Assembly (NCBI GenBank): GCA_046263055.1
Contig: JBHELO010000156.1
Span: forward strand, 1-18,855
Source of the DNA: DATAQC01 sp046263055
GTDB taxonomy: Bacteria; Actinomycetota; Acidimicrobiia; Acidimicrobiales; AC-14
Direction: 5' to 3'
Length of the DNA: 18,855 bases
Both the position numbers and the translations under genes were made by a program. Every line of letters begins with the position of its first letter. Positions within the stretch are counted from its first letter, which is position 1. Shown one piece after another: positions 6,845-14,808 of the stretch. The notes below the pieces were generated by a model that was given only the letters and a program-made list of their open reading frames with translations, did not search any database and was not told the DNA's origin.

Positions 6845-8434
6845 GTGGGTCGCAAGGCATTCCTGGGAGCAGTGCTGGTCGCCATGCTGGCTGTGGCCTG
6901 CGGCGGGGGCGGCAGCAAGGGGGCTTCGGGCAGTTCGTCGGCGGGAAAGGCGGATCCCAACGCCGAGGTGCGCATCGGTGCCGGTGAGGACACCTGGCCC
7001 GACCAGGGCAAGGCCGACAAGTCCACGACCTTCGCCTACCCCCTCAACGTCGGGACCTTCGACACCCTCGTGGTGCTGGGGTCGGACTACTCGCTCCAGC
7101 CCGGCCTGGCCACCAGCTGGGAGCTGGTCCCCCCGACCACGTGGCGGTTCCACCTCCGCCAAGGGGTGGTGTTCTCCAACGGCAAGCCCTTCACCGCCGA
7201 CGACGTGATGTGGACGTGGGCCGAGAAGCAGAAGACGGGCAAGACGGGCGACGGCTCCAACACCCTGGGCGACGACTCGGTGAAGAAGGTCGACGACTTC
7301 ACGGTGGACTTCACCCCGACCAGCGTGAACAACCGCTTTCCGGAGCAGGTCCTGCACCCCGAGGGCGCCATCGTCCCCCGGGGCAACAACTTCGACACCC
7401 TGCCCGAGGTCGGGACCGGGCCGTTCAAGGTGGTGGACTACAAGCCCAAGGAGAGCGTCACCCTGGTCCGCAACGACCTGTACTGGGGCCCCCAGAAGGC
7501 CCAGGTGCGCCAGCTCACCATCCGGTTCCTGCCCGACAACCAGACCCGGCTGCAGGCCCTCAAGTCGGGCCAGGAGGACATGATCCTCGACCTGCCGCCC
7601 GACGCCGTGAGCGGCGTAAAGGCCGGTCCCAACCTCCGGGTGGTGTCGTCCAAGCCCGGGCGCAACGAGCTGATCTACATCAACAAGAGCGGCACCCCGC
7701 CCCACGATCTGGGCGCCGACCTGTCCATCCGCAAGGCCGTCTCCCTGGCCATCGACCGCAAGGCCTACGTCAACACCGTCTTCGACGGCAACGCCGACCA
7801 GGGCCGGTGGATGGGGCCGGAGTCGGTGCTCGGCCCCTATGCCAACATCGTGACGCCGGTGCCCTTCGACCCCGCTCAGGCCAAGTCGGTGCTCGACGCC
7901 GACGGGTGGAAGGTGGGCTCCGACGGCATTCGCGTCAAGGACGGCCGCCGCCTCTCGCTCACCTACCTGGGCACGCCGGAGATCCAGCCGGCGGCCCCGC
8001 AGTTCCTCCAGGCGGAACTGAAAGACGTCGGCATCGACATGGTCATCAAGGCCACGCCCGACACCGCCACCCGCAACCAGCTCTATCGGGCCGGCGACTA
8101 CGACCTGGACTTCGAGCCGCCCAACCAGAACGACGGAAACCCCGCCTTCCTGCCCGTCCTGCGCATGTACTCCAAGAACCCCAACACCGCCCAGTTCGCG
8201 CCCGGAGGCATGTTCGACGACCTGGCCGCCCAGTCGTTGGCCGCCGCCGACCACGCCCAGGTGCAGCAACTGTCGGCCCAGATGATGAAGATCCTCGTCG
8301 ACGACCAGTACATCGTGGTCCCGGTGGCCGGTCTGTACCGCATCTACGGGATGACCAAGGCGGTCAACCTGGGCGACCCTCACCCGTCGCAGACGAACCA
8401 GAGCTGGGTGAGCCTCACCAAGAGCACGTCGTGA
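6845..8434 (+). CDS. Peptide/oligopeptide ABC transporter substrate-binding lipoprotein (SBP family 5)
   Basis: 529 residues from GTG 6845. It captures peptides, or possibly nickel or another family-5 ligand, outside the membrane for the DppB/DppC permeases downstream. The signal peptide ends LAVAC (Cys about 19) and is followed by a Gly/Ser linker. Family-5 signatures: the segment after DTLVVLGSDYSLQPGLATSWE, then WRFHLRQGVVFSNGKPFTADDV, the VGTGPFKV box, and RKAVSLAIDRKAYVNTVFDG. GTG 6845 is preferred over in-frame GTG 6839 because GGGGAG sits five bases upstream; the earlier GTG would overlap that site. The C terminus is complete. The ligand cannot be inferred from sequence alone. Confidence 0.9.
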   Translation: MGRKAFLGAVLVAMLAVACGGGGSKGASGSSSAGKADPNAEVRIGAGEDTWPDQGKADKSTTFAYPLNVGTFDTLVVLGSDYSLQPGLATSWELVPPTTWRFHLRQGVVFSNGKPFTADDVMWTWAEKQKTGKTGDGSNTLGDDSVKKVDDFTVDFTPTSVNNRFPEQVLHPEGAIVPRGNNFDTLPEVGTGPFKVVDYKPKESVTLVRNDLYWGPQKAQVRQLTIRFLPDNQTRLQALKSGQEDMILDLPPDAVSGVKAGPNLRVVSSKPGRNELIYINKSGTPPHDLGADLSIRKAVSLAIDRKAYVNTVFDGNADQGRWMGPESVLGPYANIVTPVPFDPAQAKSVLDADGWKVGSDGIRVKDGRRLSLTYLGTPEIQPAAPQFLQAELKDVGIDMVIKATPDTATRNQLYRAGDYDLDFEPPNQNDGNPAFLPVLRMYSKNPNTAQFAPGGMFDDLAAQSLAAADHAQVQQLSAQMMKILVDDQYIVVPVAGLYRIYGMTKAVNLGDPHPSQTNQSWVSLTKSTS

Positions 8435-8485
8435 CCCCCGGCCGGTCGTGACGTCGGGCGAGCCGTGACCCTGGGCGGCACCTAG

Positions 8486-9439
8486 GTGGGGCGCTACGCC
8501 GCCTACCGCCTGCTCGTCGCCGTCCCCACCCTCCTGTCCCTGTCGTTCCTCGTCTTCACCCTGGTCTCGGTGGCGCCCGGCGACCCTGCGGTCGAGCTGG
8601 CCAAGCGGCGGTTCAGCAACCGGGAGATCACCGACGCCGACGTCGTCCAGGCCCGCCACCAGCTCCACCTCGACCAACCCTTCCTGGTGCAGTACGGCCG
8701 CTGGCTGGCGGGCGCCGCCCACGGCCAGCTCGGCACCTCGTTCTCCAACGAGGCCCCGGTGGCGGCCCAGATCGGTGGCGCCGCCGGTGCATCGGCGGAG
8801 CTGGCGGGGGTGGCCTTCGTCCTGATCATCGCCGCCGCCGCCCCCCTCGGGGTGGTGGCCGCCGTGTTCCACCGGCGGTGGCCGGACGGGCTCCTCCGCG
8901 TGCTCGCCCTGGTGGGGGCGTCGGTCCCCAGCTTCTTCCTGGCCTACGTGCTGATCATCGTGTTCGTGACCCGGTACCACCTGTTCCCGGTGGCGGGCAG
9001 GACGGGCCCCTCCAGCGTGGTCCTACCGGCGGTGTCGCTGGCCGTGCTCCCCATCGCGGTGGTCTCCCGCCTCCTTCGGTCGAGCCTGCTCGAGGTGCTC
9101 ACGGAGGACTACATGCGCACGGCCCGCGCCAAGGGCCTCTCCCCCTGGCGGGTGGTGGTGCGCCACGGCCTGCGCAACGCCGCCATCCCGGTCGTGACCT
9201 ATCTGGGCGGCCTCCTCGGTGGCCTGCTGGAGGGCGTGGTGATCGTGGAGGCCATCTTCGCCTGGCCGGGGCTGGGACGCCTGGCCTTTGAGGCCATCTC
9301 CCAGCGCGACTACCCGATGATCGAAGGGGTGGTCGTGCTGGCCGGCGCGGTGTACATCGTGATGAACCTCGTCGTCGACCTCTCCTACCGGCTGTTCGAC
9401 CCTCGCGTCCGCGTGGACGGTGGCGGTGCCGGCTCCTGA
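8486..9439 (+). CDS. Peptide ABC transporter permease, DppB/OppB type
   Basis: 317 residues with six predicted membrane helices. First helix at residues 8-30 followed by the OppB-type loop with PGDPAVELA. The EAA coupling helix lies at about 207-231 (core YMRTARAKGLSPWRVV), where the ATPase docks. The C-terminal end YRLFDPRVR is typical. Start GTG 8486, 51 nt after the binding-protein stop, with a poor Shine-Dalgarno. It overlaps the next permease gene by 20 nt, so the two are likely co-translated. Confidence 0.92.
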   Translation: MGRYAAYRLLVAVPTLLSLSFLVFTLVSVAPGDPAVELAKRRFSNREITDADVVQARHQLHLDQPFLVQYGRWLAGAAHGQLGTSFSNEAPVAAQIGGAAGASAELAGVAFVLIIAAAAPLGVVAAVFHRRWPDGLLRVLALVGASVPSFFLAYVLIIVFVTRYHLFPVAGRTGPSSVVLPAVSLAVLPIAVVSRLLRSSLLEVLTEDYMRTARAKGLSPWRVVVRHGLRNAAIPVVTYLGGLLGGLLEGVVIVEAIFAWPGLGRLAFEAISQRDYPMIEGVVVLAGAVYIVMNLVVDLSYRLFDPRVRVDGGGAGS

Positions 9440-10481
9440 GCCAGGGCCCGGGCCAGGGGCCGCCGACGCCGCCGAGCCGGTCCCGAGCGGCCGCCGCCGG
9501 GCCCTGCGTCGCCTGGCCGGCGACCGCGCCGCGGTGGCCGGCCTGGTCGTCGTCGGGCTGTTCGTGGTGGCCGCCGTCGCCGCCCCCCTGCTCTCGCCCG
9601 CCGACCCGGTGAAGGTGGACTTCCTGCACCGCTTCGCCTCGCCGACCCCGGCCCATCCCCTCGGCACCGACAACCTCGGGCGCGACGAGCTGTCCCGCAT
9701 CCTGTTCGGCGCCCGCCTGTCCATCGGCATGGCGGTGGCCGCCACCACTGGCATCAGCGTGATGGGGCTGCTCATGGGCCTGGTGGCCGGCGCCTACGGC
9801 CCGGTGGCGGGCGCCGTCATCATGCGGGTGGTGGACGTCCTGCTGGCCCTGCCCACTCTCATCCTGGCCCTCGTGGTGGTGGGCCTGTTGGGCCAGAGCC
9901 TGCGCACCCTGATCGTCACCCTCGCCCTCGTGGGTTGGCCAAACTACGCCCGCATCGTGCGCGGCATGACGCTGTCGATCCGCGAGCGCGAGTTCGTGGA
10001 GGCGGCCCGGGCCGCCGGCGCTTCCCGCCGGCGGATCGTGGCCCGCCACGTGGCTCCCAACCTGGTGGGGCCGCTGGTGGTGCTGAGCACGCTCGACCTG
10101 GGCCGGGTGCTGCTGGCGGTCTCGGGACTGTCGTTCCTCGGGTTCGGGGTGGCCCCGCCCACGCCCGAGTGGGGAGCCATGCTGTCGGAGGCCAAGGCCT
10201 ACCTGGACCGGGCCCCCCAGCTCATGGTTTGGCCGGGGCTGGCCATCACCATCCTGGTGCTGTCGTTCAACCTGGCCGGCGACGGCATCCGCGATCTGCT
10301 CGACCCCCGGCTGGTCGAGGGCGCCACCGCGGTGGGCGGGGGCCGCCGAGGGGGCGGGCGGCAGCGCCGGGTCCTGTCGGCGGTGGGGGGAACGGGCGCC
10401 GCCGCCACCCTGCCCGCCGGCCCCGGCCTGGGCTCGGCCACCTTCGGGCCCGGGCCGGGGGGCCCTCAGGCGTCGGCGTAG
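9420..10481 (+). CDS. Peptide ABC transporter permease, DppC/OppC type, with extended C terminus
   Basis: 353 residues. The N-terminal cytoplasmic part is Pro/Gly-rich. Helix 1 is at about 38-58. The OppC/DppC hallmark HPLGTDNLGRDELSRIL is at 79-95, and the EAA helix (core EAARAAGASRRRIVARH) at about 194-210. The family normally stops just after GDGIRDLLDPR (287-297 here). This protein runs on for about 55 Gly/Arg/Pro-rich residues. GTG 9420 (or GTG 9426) lies inside the end of the DppB gene. Its 3' end overlaps the convergent sugC gene by 16 nt. No DppD/DppF ATPase gene follows, so the transporter must borrow an ATPase encoded elsewhere. Confidence 0.9.
   Translation: MAVPAPEPGPGPGAADAAEPVPSGRRRALRRLAGDRAAVAGLVVVGLFVVAAVAAPLLSPADPVKVDFLHRFASPTPAHPLGTDNLGRDELSRILFGARLSIGMAVAATTGISVMGLLMGLVAGAYGPVAGAVIMRVVDVLLALPTLILALVVVGLLGQSLRTLIVTLALVGWPNYARIVRGMTLSIREREFVEAARAAGASRRRIVARHVAPNLVGPLVVLSTLDLGRVLLAVSGLSFLGFGVAPPTPEWGAMLSEAKAYLDRAPQLMVWPGLAITILVLSFNLAGDGIRDLLDPRLVEGATAVGGGRRGGGRQRRVLSAVGGTGAAATLPAGPGLGSATFGPGPGGPQASA
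10446..10465. terminator. Possible terminator hairpin between dppC and sugC ends
   Basis: GGGCCC (10446-10451) and GGGCCC (10460-10465) can pair across an 8-base GC loop. It lies just beyond the sugC stop and inside the dppC tail. It is short, with no T-tract, so support is weak. Confidence 0.25.
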
Positions 10482-11644
10482 AGCAGGTCGCGCGTCAGGT
10501 TGTCGCCGGTGGCGGGGTCGAACAGGTGCATGCGGCTGGCGTCGAACCACAGGTCGGCCTGGGCGCCGGCCTTGATGTGGCTGGCGGTGTCGAGGGACAC
10601 CACCAGCTGGGTGCGCAGGGACTCGCTGTCCAGCTCCCGGGCCAGGGACTTCAGCCGGTCGGTGACCTCGGCGGGGGCCTCGAAGGGGATGTAGGCGTAC
10701 AGCTCGTTGCCCAGCCACTCGGTGACGTCGACGGCGGCCTTGAACGTGACGCCGGGGTCGGACACGTTGTGGTCGACGAGGGCGGCGTCCTCGAAGTGCT
10801 CGGGGCGGATGCCAGCGATGAGGAGCTGCTTGTCGGCGATGCGCTCGCAGATGGCGTCGGCCAGTTGGACCCGGGCGAAGGGCAGGACGACCGCCCCCTT
10901 CTCCACGGTGGCAGGAGCGAAGTTCATGGGCGGTGACCCGATGAACCCCGCCACGAACAGGTTGACGGGCCGCTCGTAGAGCTCGCGAGGCGTGGCCACC
11001 TGCTGGAGGACGCCCTTGCGCAGCACCGCCACCCGGTCGCCCAGGGTCATGGCCTCCGTCTGGTCGTGGGTGACGTACACGGTGGTGATGCCCAGCCGGC
11101 GCTGCAGTCGGGAGATCTCGGTGCGCATCTGGCCGCGGAGCTTGGCGTCGAGGTTGGACAGGGGCTCGTCGAAGAGGAACGCCTTGGCCTCCCGGACGAT
11201 GGCCCGGCCCATGGCCACCCGCTGGCGCTGGCCACCGGAGAGCTGGCTGGGCTTGCGCTCGAGGTGCTCGGTGAGCTCCAGGGTGGTGGCGGCGTCGTGA
11301 ACCTTGGAGCGGATCTCGTCGTCGGGGCGCTTCTGGAGCCGGAGGGGGAAGGCGATGTTCTCGTAGACGGTGAGGTGGGGGTACAGGGCGTAGTTCTGGA
11401 AGACCATGGCCAGGTTGCGCTCCCGAGGCGCCTTCTCGTTCATGCGCTCGTCGTCGATCAGGAGCTCGCCCGAGGTGATGTCCTCCAGGCCGGCGATCAT
11501 GCGCAGCAGGGTGGACTTCCCGCACCCCGACGGCCCCACCAGGATCATGAGCTCGCCGTCACCGATGTCGAGGCTCACGTCGTTGACAGCCGGGAAGCCG
11601 TCGCCGTAGGTCTTGACGATGTCGTGGAGGCCGATGGTGGCCAT
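10466..11644 (-). CDS. sugC: Trehalose/sugar ABC transporter ATPase (SugC/MalK/UgpC type)
   Basis: 392 residues. It powers CUT1-family sugar import at the inner face of the membrane. Seen: Walker A GPSGCGKST at 37-45; Q-loop Q83 in VFQNYALYPH; signature LSGGQ at 135-139; Walker B with D159/E160; D-loop SNLDAK; H-loop H193. After about residue 235 comes the MalK-type OB-fold regulatory domain with the GIRPEHF motif. ATG 11644 has AAGGAG four bases upstream. The same frame stays open far upstream, but that extension merely shadows the sugB and sugA genes. It lies 8 nt after sugB and ends overlapping dppC convergently by 16 nt. Confidence 0.93.
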   Translation of the reverse strand: MATIGLHDIVKTYGDGFPAVNDVSLDIGDGELMILVGPSGCGKSTLLRMIAGLEDITSGELLIDDERMNEKAPRERNLAMVFQNYALYPHLTVYENIAFPLRLQKRPDDEIRSKVHDAATTLELTEHLERKPSQLSGGQRQRVAMGRAIVREAKAFLFDEPLSNLDAKLRGQMRTEISRLQRRLGITTVYVTHDQTEAMTLGDRVAVLRKGVLQQVATPRELYERPVNLFVAGFIGSPPMNFAPATVEKGAVVLPFARVQLADAICERIADKQLLIAGIRPEHFEDAALVDHNVSDPGVTFKAAVDVTEWLGNELYAYIPFEAPAEVTDRLKSLARELDSESLRTQLVVSLDTASHIKAGAQADLWFDASRMHLFDPATGDNLTRDLLYADA

Positions 11645-11652
11645 GGTTCTCC

Positions 11653-12489
11653 TTACCCCTTGACCGCGCCGGCGGTGAGGCCGGCCACGATGCGGCGCTG
11701 GAACAGCAGGACGAGCACCACCACCGGCACCGTCACCACTACGGCGGCGGCGGTGATGGCCGCCGCCGGCCGCTGGAACTGGGAGGCGCCGGTGAAGAAC
11801 GCCAGTGCCGCCGGCACCGGCCGGGCCCGGTTGGTGGACGTGAGGGAGATCCCGAACACGAAGTCGTTCCAGGCGAAGAAGAAGGCGAGGATGGCGGCGG
11901 TGAAGACGCCCGGGGCGGCCAGCGGGACTATGACCTTGCGGAAGGCCTGCCACGGGGTGGCGCCGTCGATCTGGGCGGCCTGTTCCATCTCCCACGGGAT
12001 CTCCCGGAAGAACGCCGACAGGGTCCAGATGGAGAGCGGCAAGGTGAACGACATGTAGGGGATGATCAGCCCCAGCCAGGTGTCGTAGAGGTGCACCGAC
12101 CGCCAGATGTTGAACAGCGGGCCCACGAGGGATACGGCCGGGAACATGGCGATGGCCAGGGCGATGGACAGGATGAGCTTCTTGCCCGGGAACTGGAGGC
12201 GGGCGATGGCGTAGGCGGCCACGGTGGCGATCATCACCGACAGCACGGTGGCGATCAGGGAGATCACGATCGAGTTGCGCAGGGCGCTGGTGAACAGCGG
12301 CGTGCGGAACACCGTCCGGTAGTTCTGCAGAGTCCACGAGCTGGGCAGGAACTTCTGGTTGTTGATGTCGGTCTCGGGCTTGAACGAGAGCGACAGGATC
12401 CAGACCACCGGCAGCAGGGTCCAGATCACCACCAGCAGGGGCCCGGCGTAGGTCGTGAGCGCGCCGCGGACGCCGCGCCGGCGGTTCAC
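11653..12489 (-). CDS. sugB: Trehalose/sugar ABC transporter permease SugB (MalG-like)
   Basis: 278 residues, six predicted helices, CUT1 permease of the MalG branch. The EAA motif (core EQAAQIDGATPWQAFRKV) lies at about 169-193, where SugC docks. FLPSSWTLQNYRTVF at about 47-61 is the usual MalG-type periplasmic segment. GTG 12489 overlaps the sugA stop in a 4-nt GTGA junction, implying translational coupling. The gene order lpqY-sugA-sugB-sugC is that of the mycobacterial trehalose importer. Confidence 0.9.
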   Translation of the reverse strand: MNRRRGVRGALTTYAGPLLVVIWTLLPVVWILSLSFKPETDINNQKFLPSSWTLQNYRTVFRTPLFTSALRNSIVISLIATVLSVMIATVAAYAIARLQFPGKKLILSIALAIAMFPAVSLVGPLFNIWRSVHLYDTWLGLIIPYMSFTLPLSIWTLSAFFREIPWEMEQAAQIDGATPWQAFRKVIVPLAAPGVFTAAILAFFFAWNDFVFGISLTSTNRARPVPAALAFFTGASQFQRPAAAITAAAVVVTVPVVVLVLLFQRRIVAGLTAGAVKG

Positions 12490-13406
12490 TCGCCCCTCAC
12501 CGAGCTGAAGTCCACCTTGAACCCCTTGATGAACACTGCGGCGATCAGGACGACGGTGAGGAACAGCAGCACCGACACCGCCGACCCCAGGCCGAGCGCG
12601 GTGCGGCTGATCGTCTGGCGGTAGGCCAGGAAGGACACCGTCTCCGTCTTCTGGGCCCCCGAGGTCATGACGAACACGTTGTCGAACAGGCGGTAGGCGT
12701 CGAGGGTGCGGAACAGGACGGCCACCAGGATGGCGGCCTTCATGTTCGGCAGGGTCACCCGCTTCAGGCGCTGGCCCCACGTGGCCCCGTCCACCGCCGC
12801 CGCCTCCTGCAGGTCCTGGGGCACCTGGGCCAGCCCGGCCAGCAGGAGCAGGGACATGAACGGGATGGTCTTCCAGATCTCCGACATGCAGATGACGAAC
12901 AGGGAGGACCACCGGTGCCCGAACCAGGCGAAGCTCCCGAGGCCGAACCAGCTGTTGACGAAACCCGTGTCGAGGGAGAACGCGTACTTCCAGGCGAACG
13001 CCGATACCACGGTGATGATCCCGTAGGGGATGAGGATGGACGTGCGTACCAGCCTGCGCCCGAACACGATCCGGTGCATGACCATGGCGAAGGCGAAGCC
13101 GATCACCAGCTCGATGGCCACGGTGACGAGCGTGATGATCACGGTGGTGACCACGTCCTGCCACCACAGGGAGTCGGTGAGCACCACGCCGTAGTTGCGC
13201 AGGCCCACGAAGGTGCGGGCCGCGGGGTCGGTGAGGCGGTAGCTGTAGAGCGACAGCCACACCGCGTTGATCATCGGGTAGGCGGTGACGGCCAGCATCA
13301 CGATCACCGCCGGGGCGGTGAGCTTCCACCCCAGGCGCCGCTCGCTGCGCGTGCGGTCGGTGGTGGGGACCCCGATGGCGGGGGCGGCGGTGGCGGTGAC
13401 GGTCAC
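12486..13406 (-). CDS. sugA: Trehalose/sugar ABC transporter permease SugA (MalF-like)
   Basis: 306 residues. A cytoplasmic N terminus of about 28 residues leads into TM1 (TAPAVIVMLAVTAYPMI). A MalF-type loop with FVGLRNYGVVL follows. The EAA motif (core EAAAVDGATWGQRLKRV) is at 201-217. GTG 13406 overlaps the lpqY stop as GTGA, and its own stop overlaps sugB the same way. Together with SugB it forms the membrane channel. Confidence 0.9.
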   Translation of the reverse strand: MTVTATAAPAIGVPTTDRTRSERRLGWKLTAPAVIVMLAVTAYPMINAVWLSLYSYRLTDPAARTFVGLRNYGVVLTDSLWWQDVVTTVIITLVTVAIELVIGFAFAMVMHRIVFGRRLVRTSILIPYGIITVVSAFAWKYAFSLDTGFVNSWFGLGSFAWFGHRWSSLFVICMSEIWKTIPFMSLLLLAGLAQVPQDLQEAAAVDGATWGQRLKRVTLPNMKAAILVAVLFRTLDAYRLFDNVFVMTSGAQKTETVSFLAYRQTISRTALGLGSAVSVLLFLTVVLIAAVFIKGFKVDFSSVRGE

Positions 13407-14713
13407 AGGAGCACCTTGTCGTGCAGGACGTCCTTGATGAGCTTGGCCGCCTCGGCCGGGGCCTTGGCCGGATCGACGGAGGCCGGGGGGTGGAAGGTGC
13501 GCTGCACGGCCGAGCTCACGTCCGTGTAGTAGGGCGTCTTGGGACGGGGGCCGGAGGAGTCGATCGACTGGCGGATGTCGTCGGCCATGGGGAACGTCTG
13601 GCGCACCTGGGGGTCGTCGTACACCGCCGCCCGGGCCCCCGGGTTCTTGGACTTGAGCATGTACTGGATCTGGCTCGGCAGCGTGGTGATGCAGCGGGCG
13701 GCCTGCACCGCCAGGTCCTTGTGGGCGCCATAAGCGCCCACGCCCAGGTTGATCCCGCCCAGCGGCGGCTTGCTCTCGGTGCCGGCGTCCACCCGCGGGT
13801 AGCGCGTCCACCCGATGTCGGCCAGCACCGACGGGCTGAGCGAGCCGGACGACACCTCCTCCGACGCCGCGCCGTAGACGTACGCCCAGTTGACCATGAA
13901 CCCACCGGTCGGGCCCTCGAAGGCGGCCCTCGCCGCCTCCTCGTCGGTGGTCGAGAGGGCGGGATCGGCGGCCTTCGACCGGCCCAGCTCGCGGACGACA
14001 GACGCCGCCTTGCGGCCGGCGTCGGAGTTGATGGCCGTCCTCACGTTCTTGCCGGCCTCCGGGTTGTCGAGGATCCTGCCCCCGGCCGAGGCCACCAGGG
14101 CGTTGATCCACACCATGTAACCCTCGTAGAGGTTCCCCTGCACCTCCACCGTGGTCCCCGTCTGGCTGGCGCCGGCGATGATCTGGTCCCAGGTGACGGG
14201 CTGGCGGGTGGGGTCGATGCCCGCCTTCTGGGCCACCGACTTGCGGTACCAGAGGAGCTGGGTGTTGGCCCAGAAGGGGGCCGCCACCAGCTTGCCGTTC
14301 CAGGTGGACGAGTCGATGGGGCCCGACAGGACGCCGGCCGTCAGGTCGGCGGCCTCGGCGGGCGTGAACGGGCGGAGGAAGCCGGCCGCCGCGAACTCCG
14401 CCACGAACACGGGGTCGAGGCTCATCAGGTCGATCGAGGAGTCCTTGGCCGCCAGGCGGCGGACGAGCTGCTCGCGCTGGGCGGTGGCGTCGTTGGGGAG
14501 CACCGACGTGCTGATGCGGTAGGCGCCGTTCGAAGCGGCCGAGCACTTGGCCGCCAGCTCCGCCTGGCCGCCGTTGTCGGGGTTGATGTACCAGTTCAGG
14601 GTGGGGACGCCCGAGCTGCCGCCGCACGCCGCCAGCACGGTTGCCAGCAGGGCCAGCGTGCACACCGCTGCCGCCCTCTGCCTCCTGGCCACCCGCCTCC
14701 GCTCGGTCGGCAT
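13403..14713 (-). CDS. lpqY: Trehalose-binding lipoprotein LpqY-like (SBP family 1)
   Basis: 436 residues. The Arg-rich n-region and hydrophobic core end in lipobox LAAC with C30, so the protein is lipid-anchored outside the membrane. Features recalling mycobacterial LpqY in the same order: QREQLVRRLAAKDSSIDLMS, VAEFAAAGF, NTQLLWYRKS, a VWINALVASAGG block, an AFEG...VNWAYVYG block, GGINLGVG, AVYDDPQVRQTFPM and a C-terminal VDPAKAPAEAA helix. Trehalose is therefore the likeliest ligand, but related disaccharides are possible. ATG 14713 has GAGGGG about six bases upstream; in-frame ATG 14740 has no such site. First transporter gene after the DUF4032 gene, 95 nt downstream of it. Confidence 0.82.
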   Translation of the reverse strand: MPTERRRVARRQRAAAVCTLALLATVLAACGGSSGVPTLNWYINPDNGGQAELAAKCSAASNGAYRISTSVLPNDATAQREQLVRRLAAKDSSIDLMSLDPVFVAEFAAAGFLRPFTPAEAADLTAGVLSGPIDSSTWNGKLVAAPFWANTQLLWYRKSVAQKAGIDPTRQPVTWDQIIAGASQTGTTVEVQGNLYEGYMVWINALVASAGGRILDNPEAGKNVRTAINSDAGRKAASVVRELGRSKAADPALSTTDEEAARAAFEGPTGGFMVNWAYVYGAASEEVSSGSLSPSVLADIGWTRYPRVDAGTESKPPLGGINLGVGAYGAHKDLAVQAARCITTLPSQIQYMLKSKNPGARAAVYDDPQVRQTFPMADDIRQSIDSSGPRPKTPYYTDVSSAVQRTFHPPASVDPAKAPAEAAKLIKDVLHDKVLL

Positions 14714-14808
14714 CGGTACCCCCTCGACTGGCGCCGACATCCCGGCGCCCGGCCGGGCCCGGATCGAACGGACGCGGCTGCGCACCTTGTTACCACTTCG
14801 CGCCGGCT
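14714..14808 (-). promoter_or_regulatory. Spacer between the DUF4032 gene and lpqY
   Basis: 95 nt, long for this compact operon, so lpqY may have its own promoter or operator. The least GC-rich patch, GTGGTAACAAGG on the minus strand (about 14785-14796), is the only candidate regulatory element. I see no clean -35/-10 pair or full palindrome. Confidence 0.25.
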
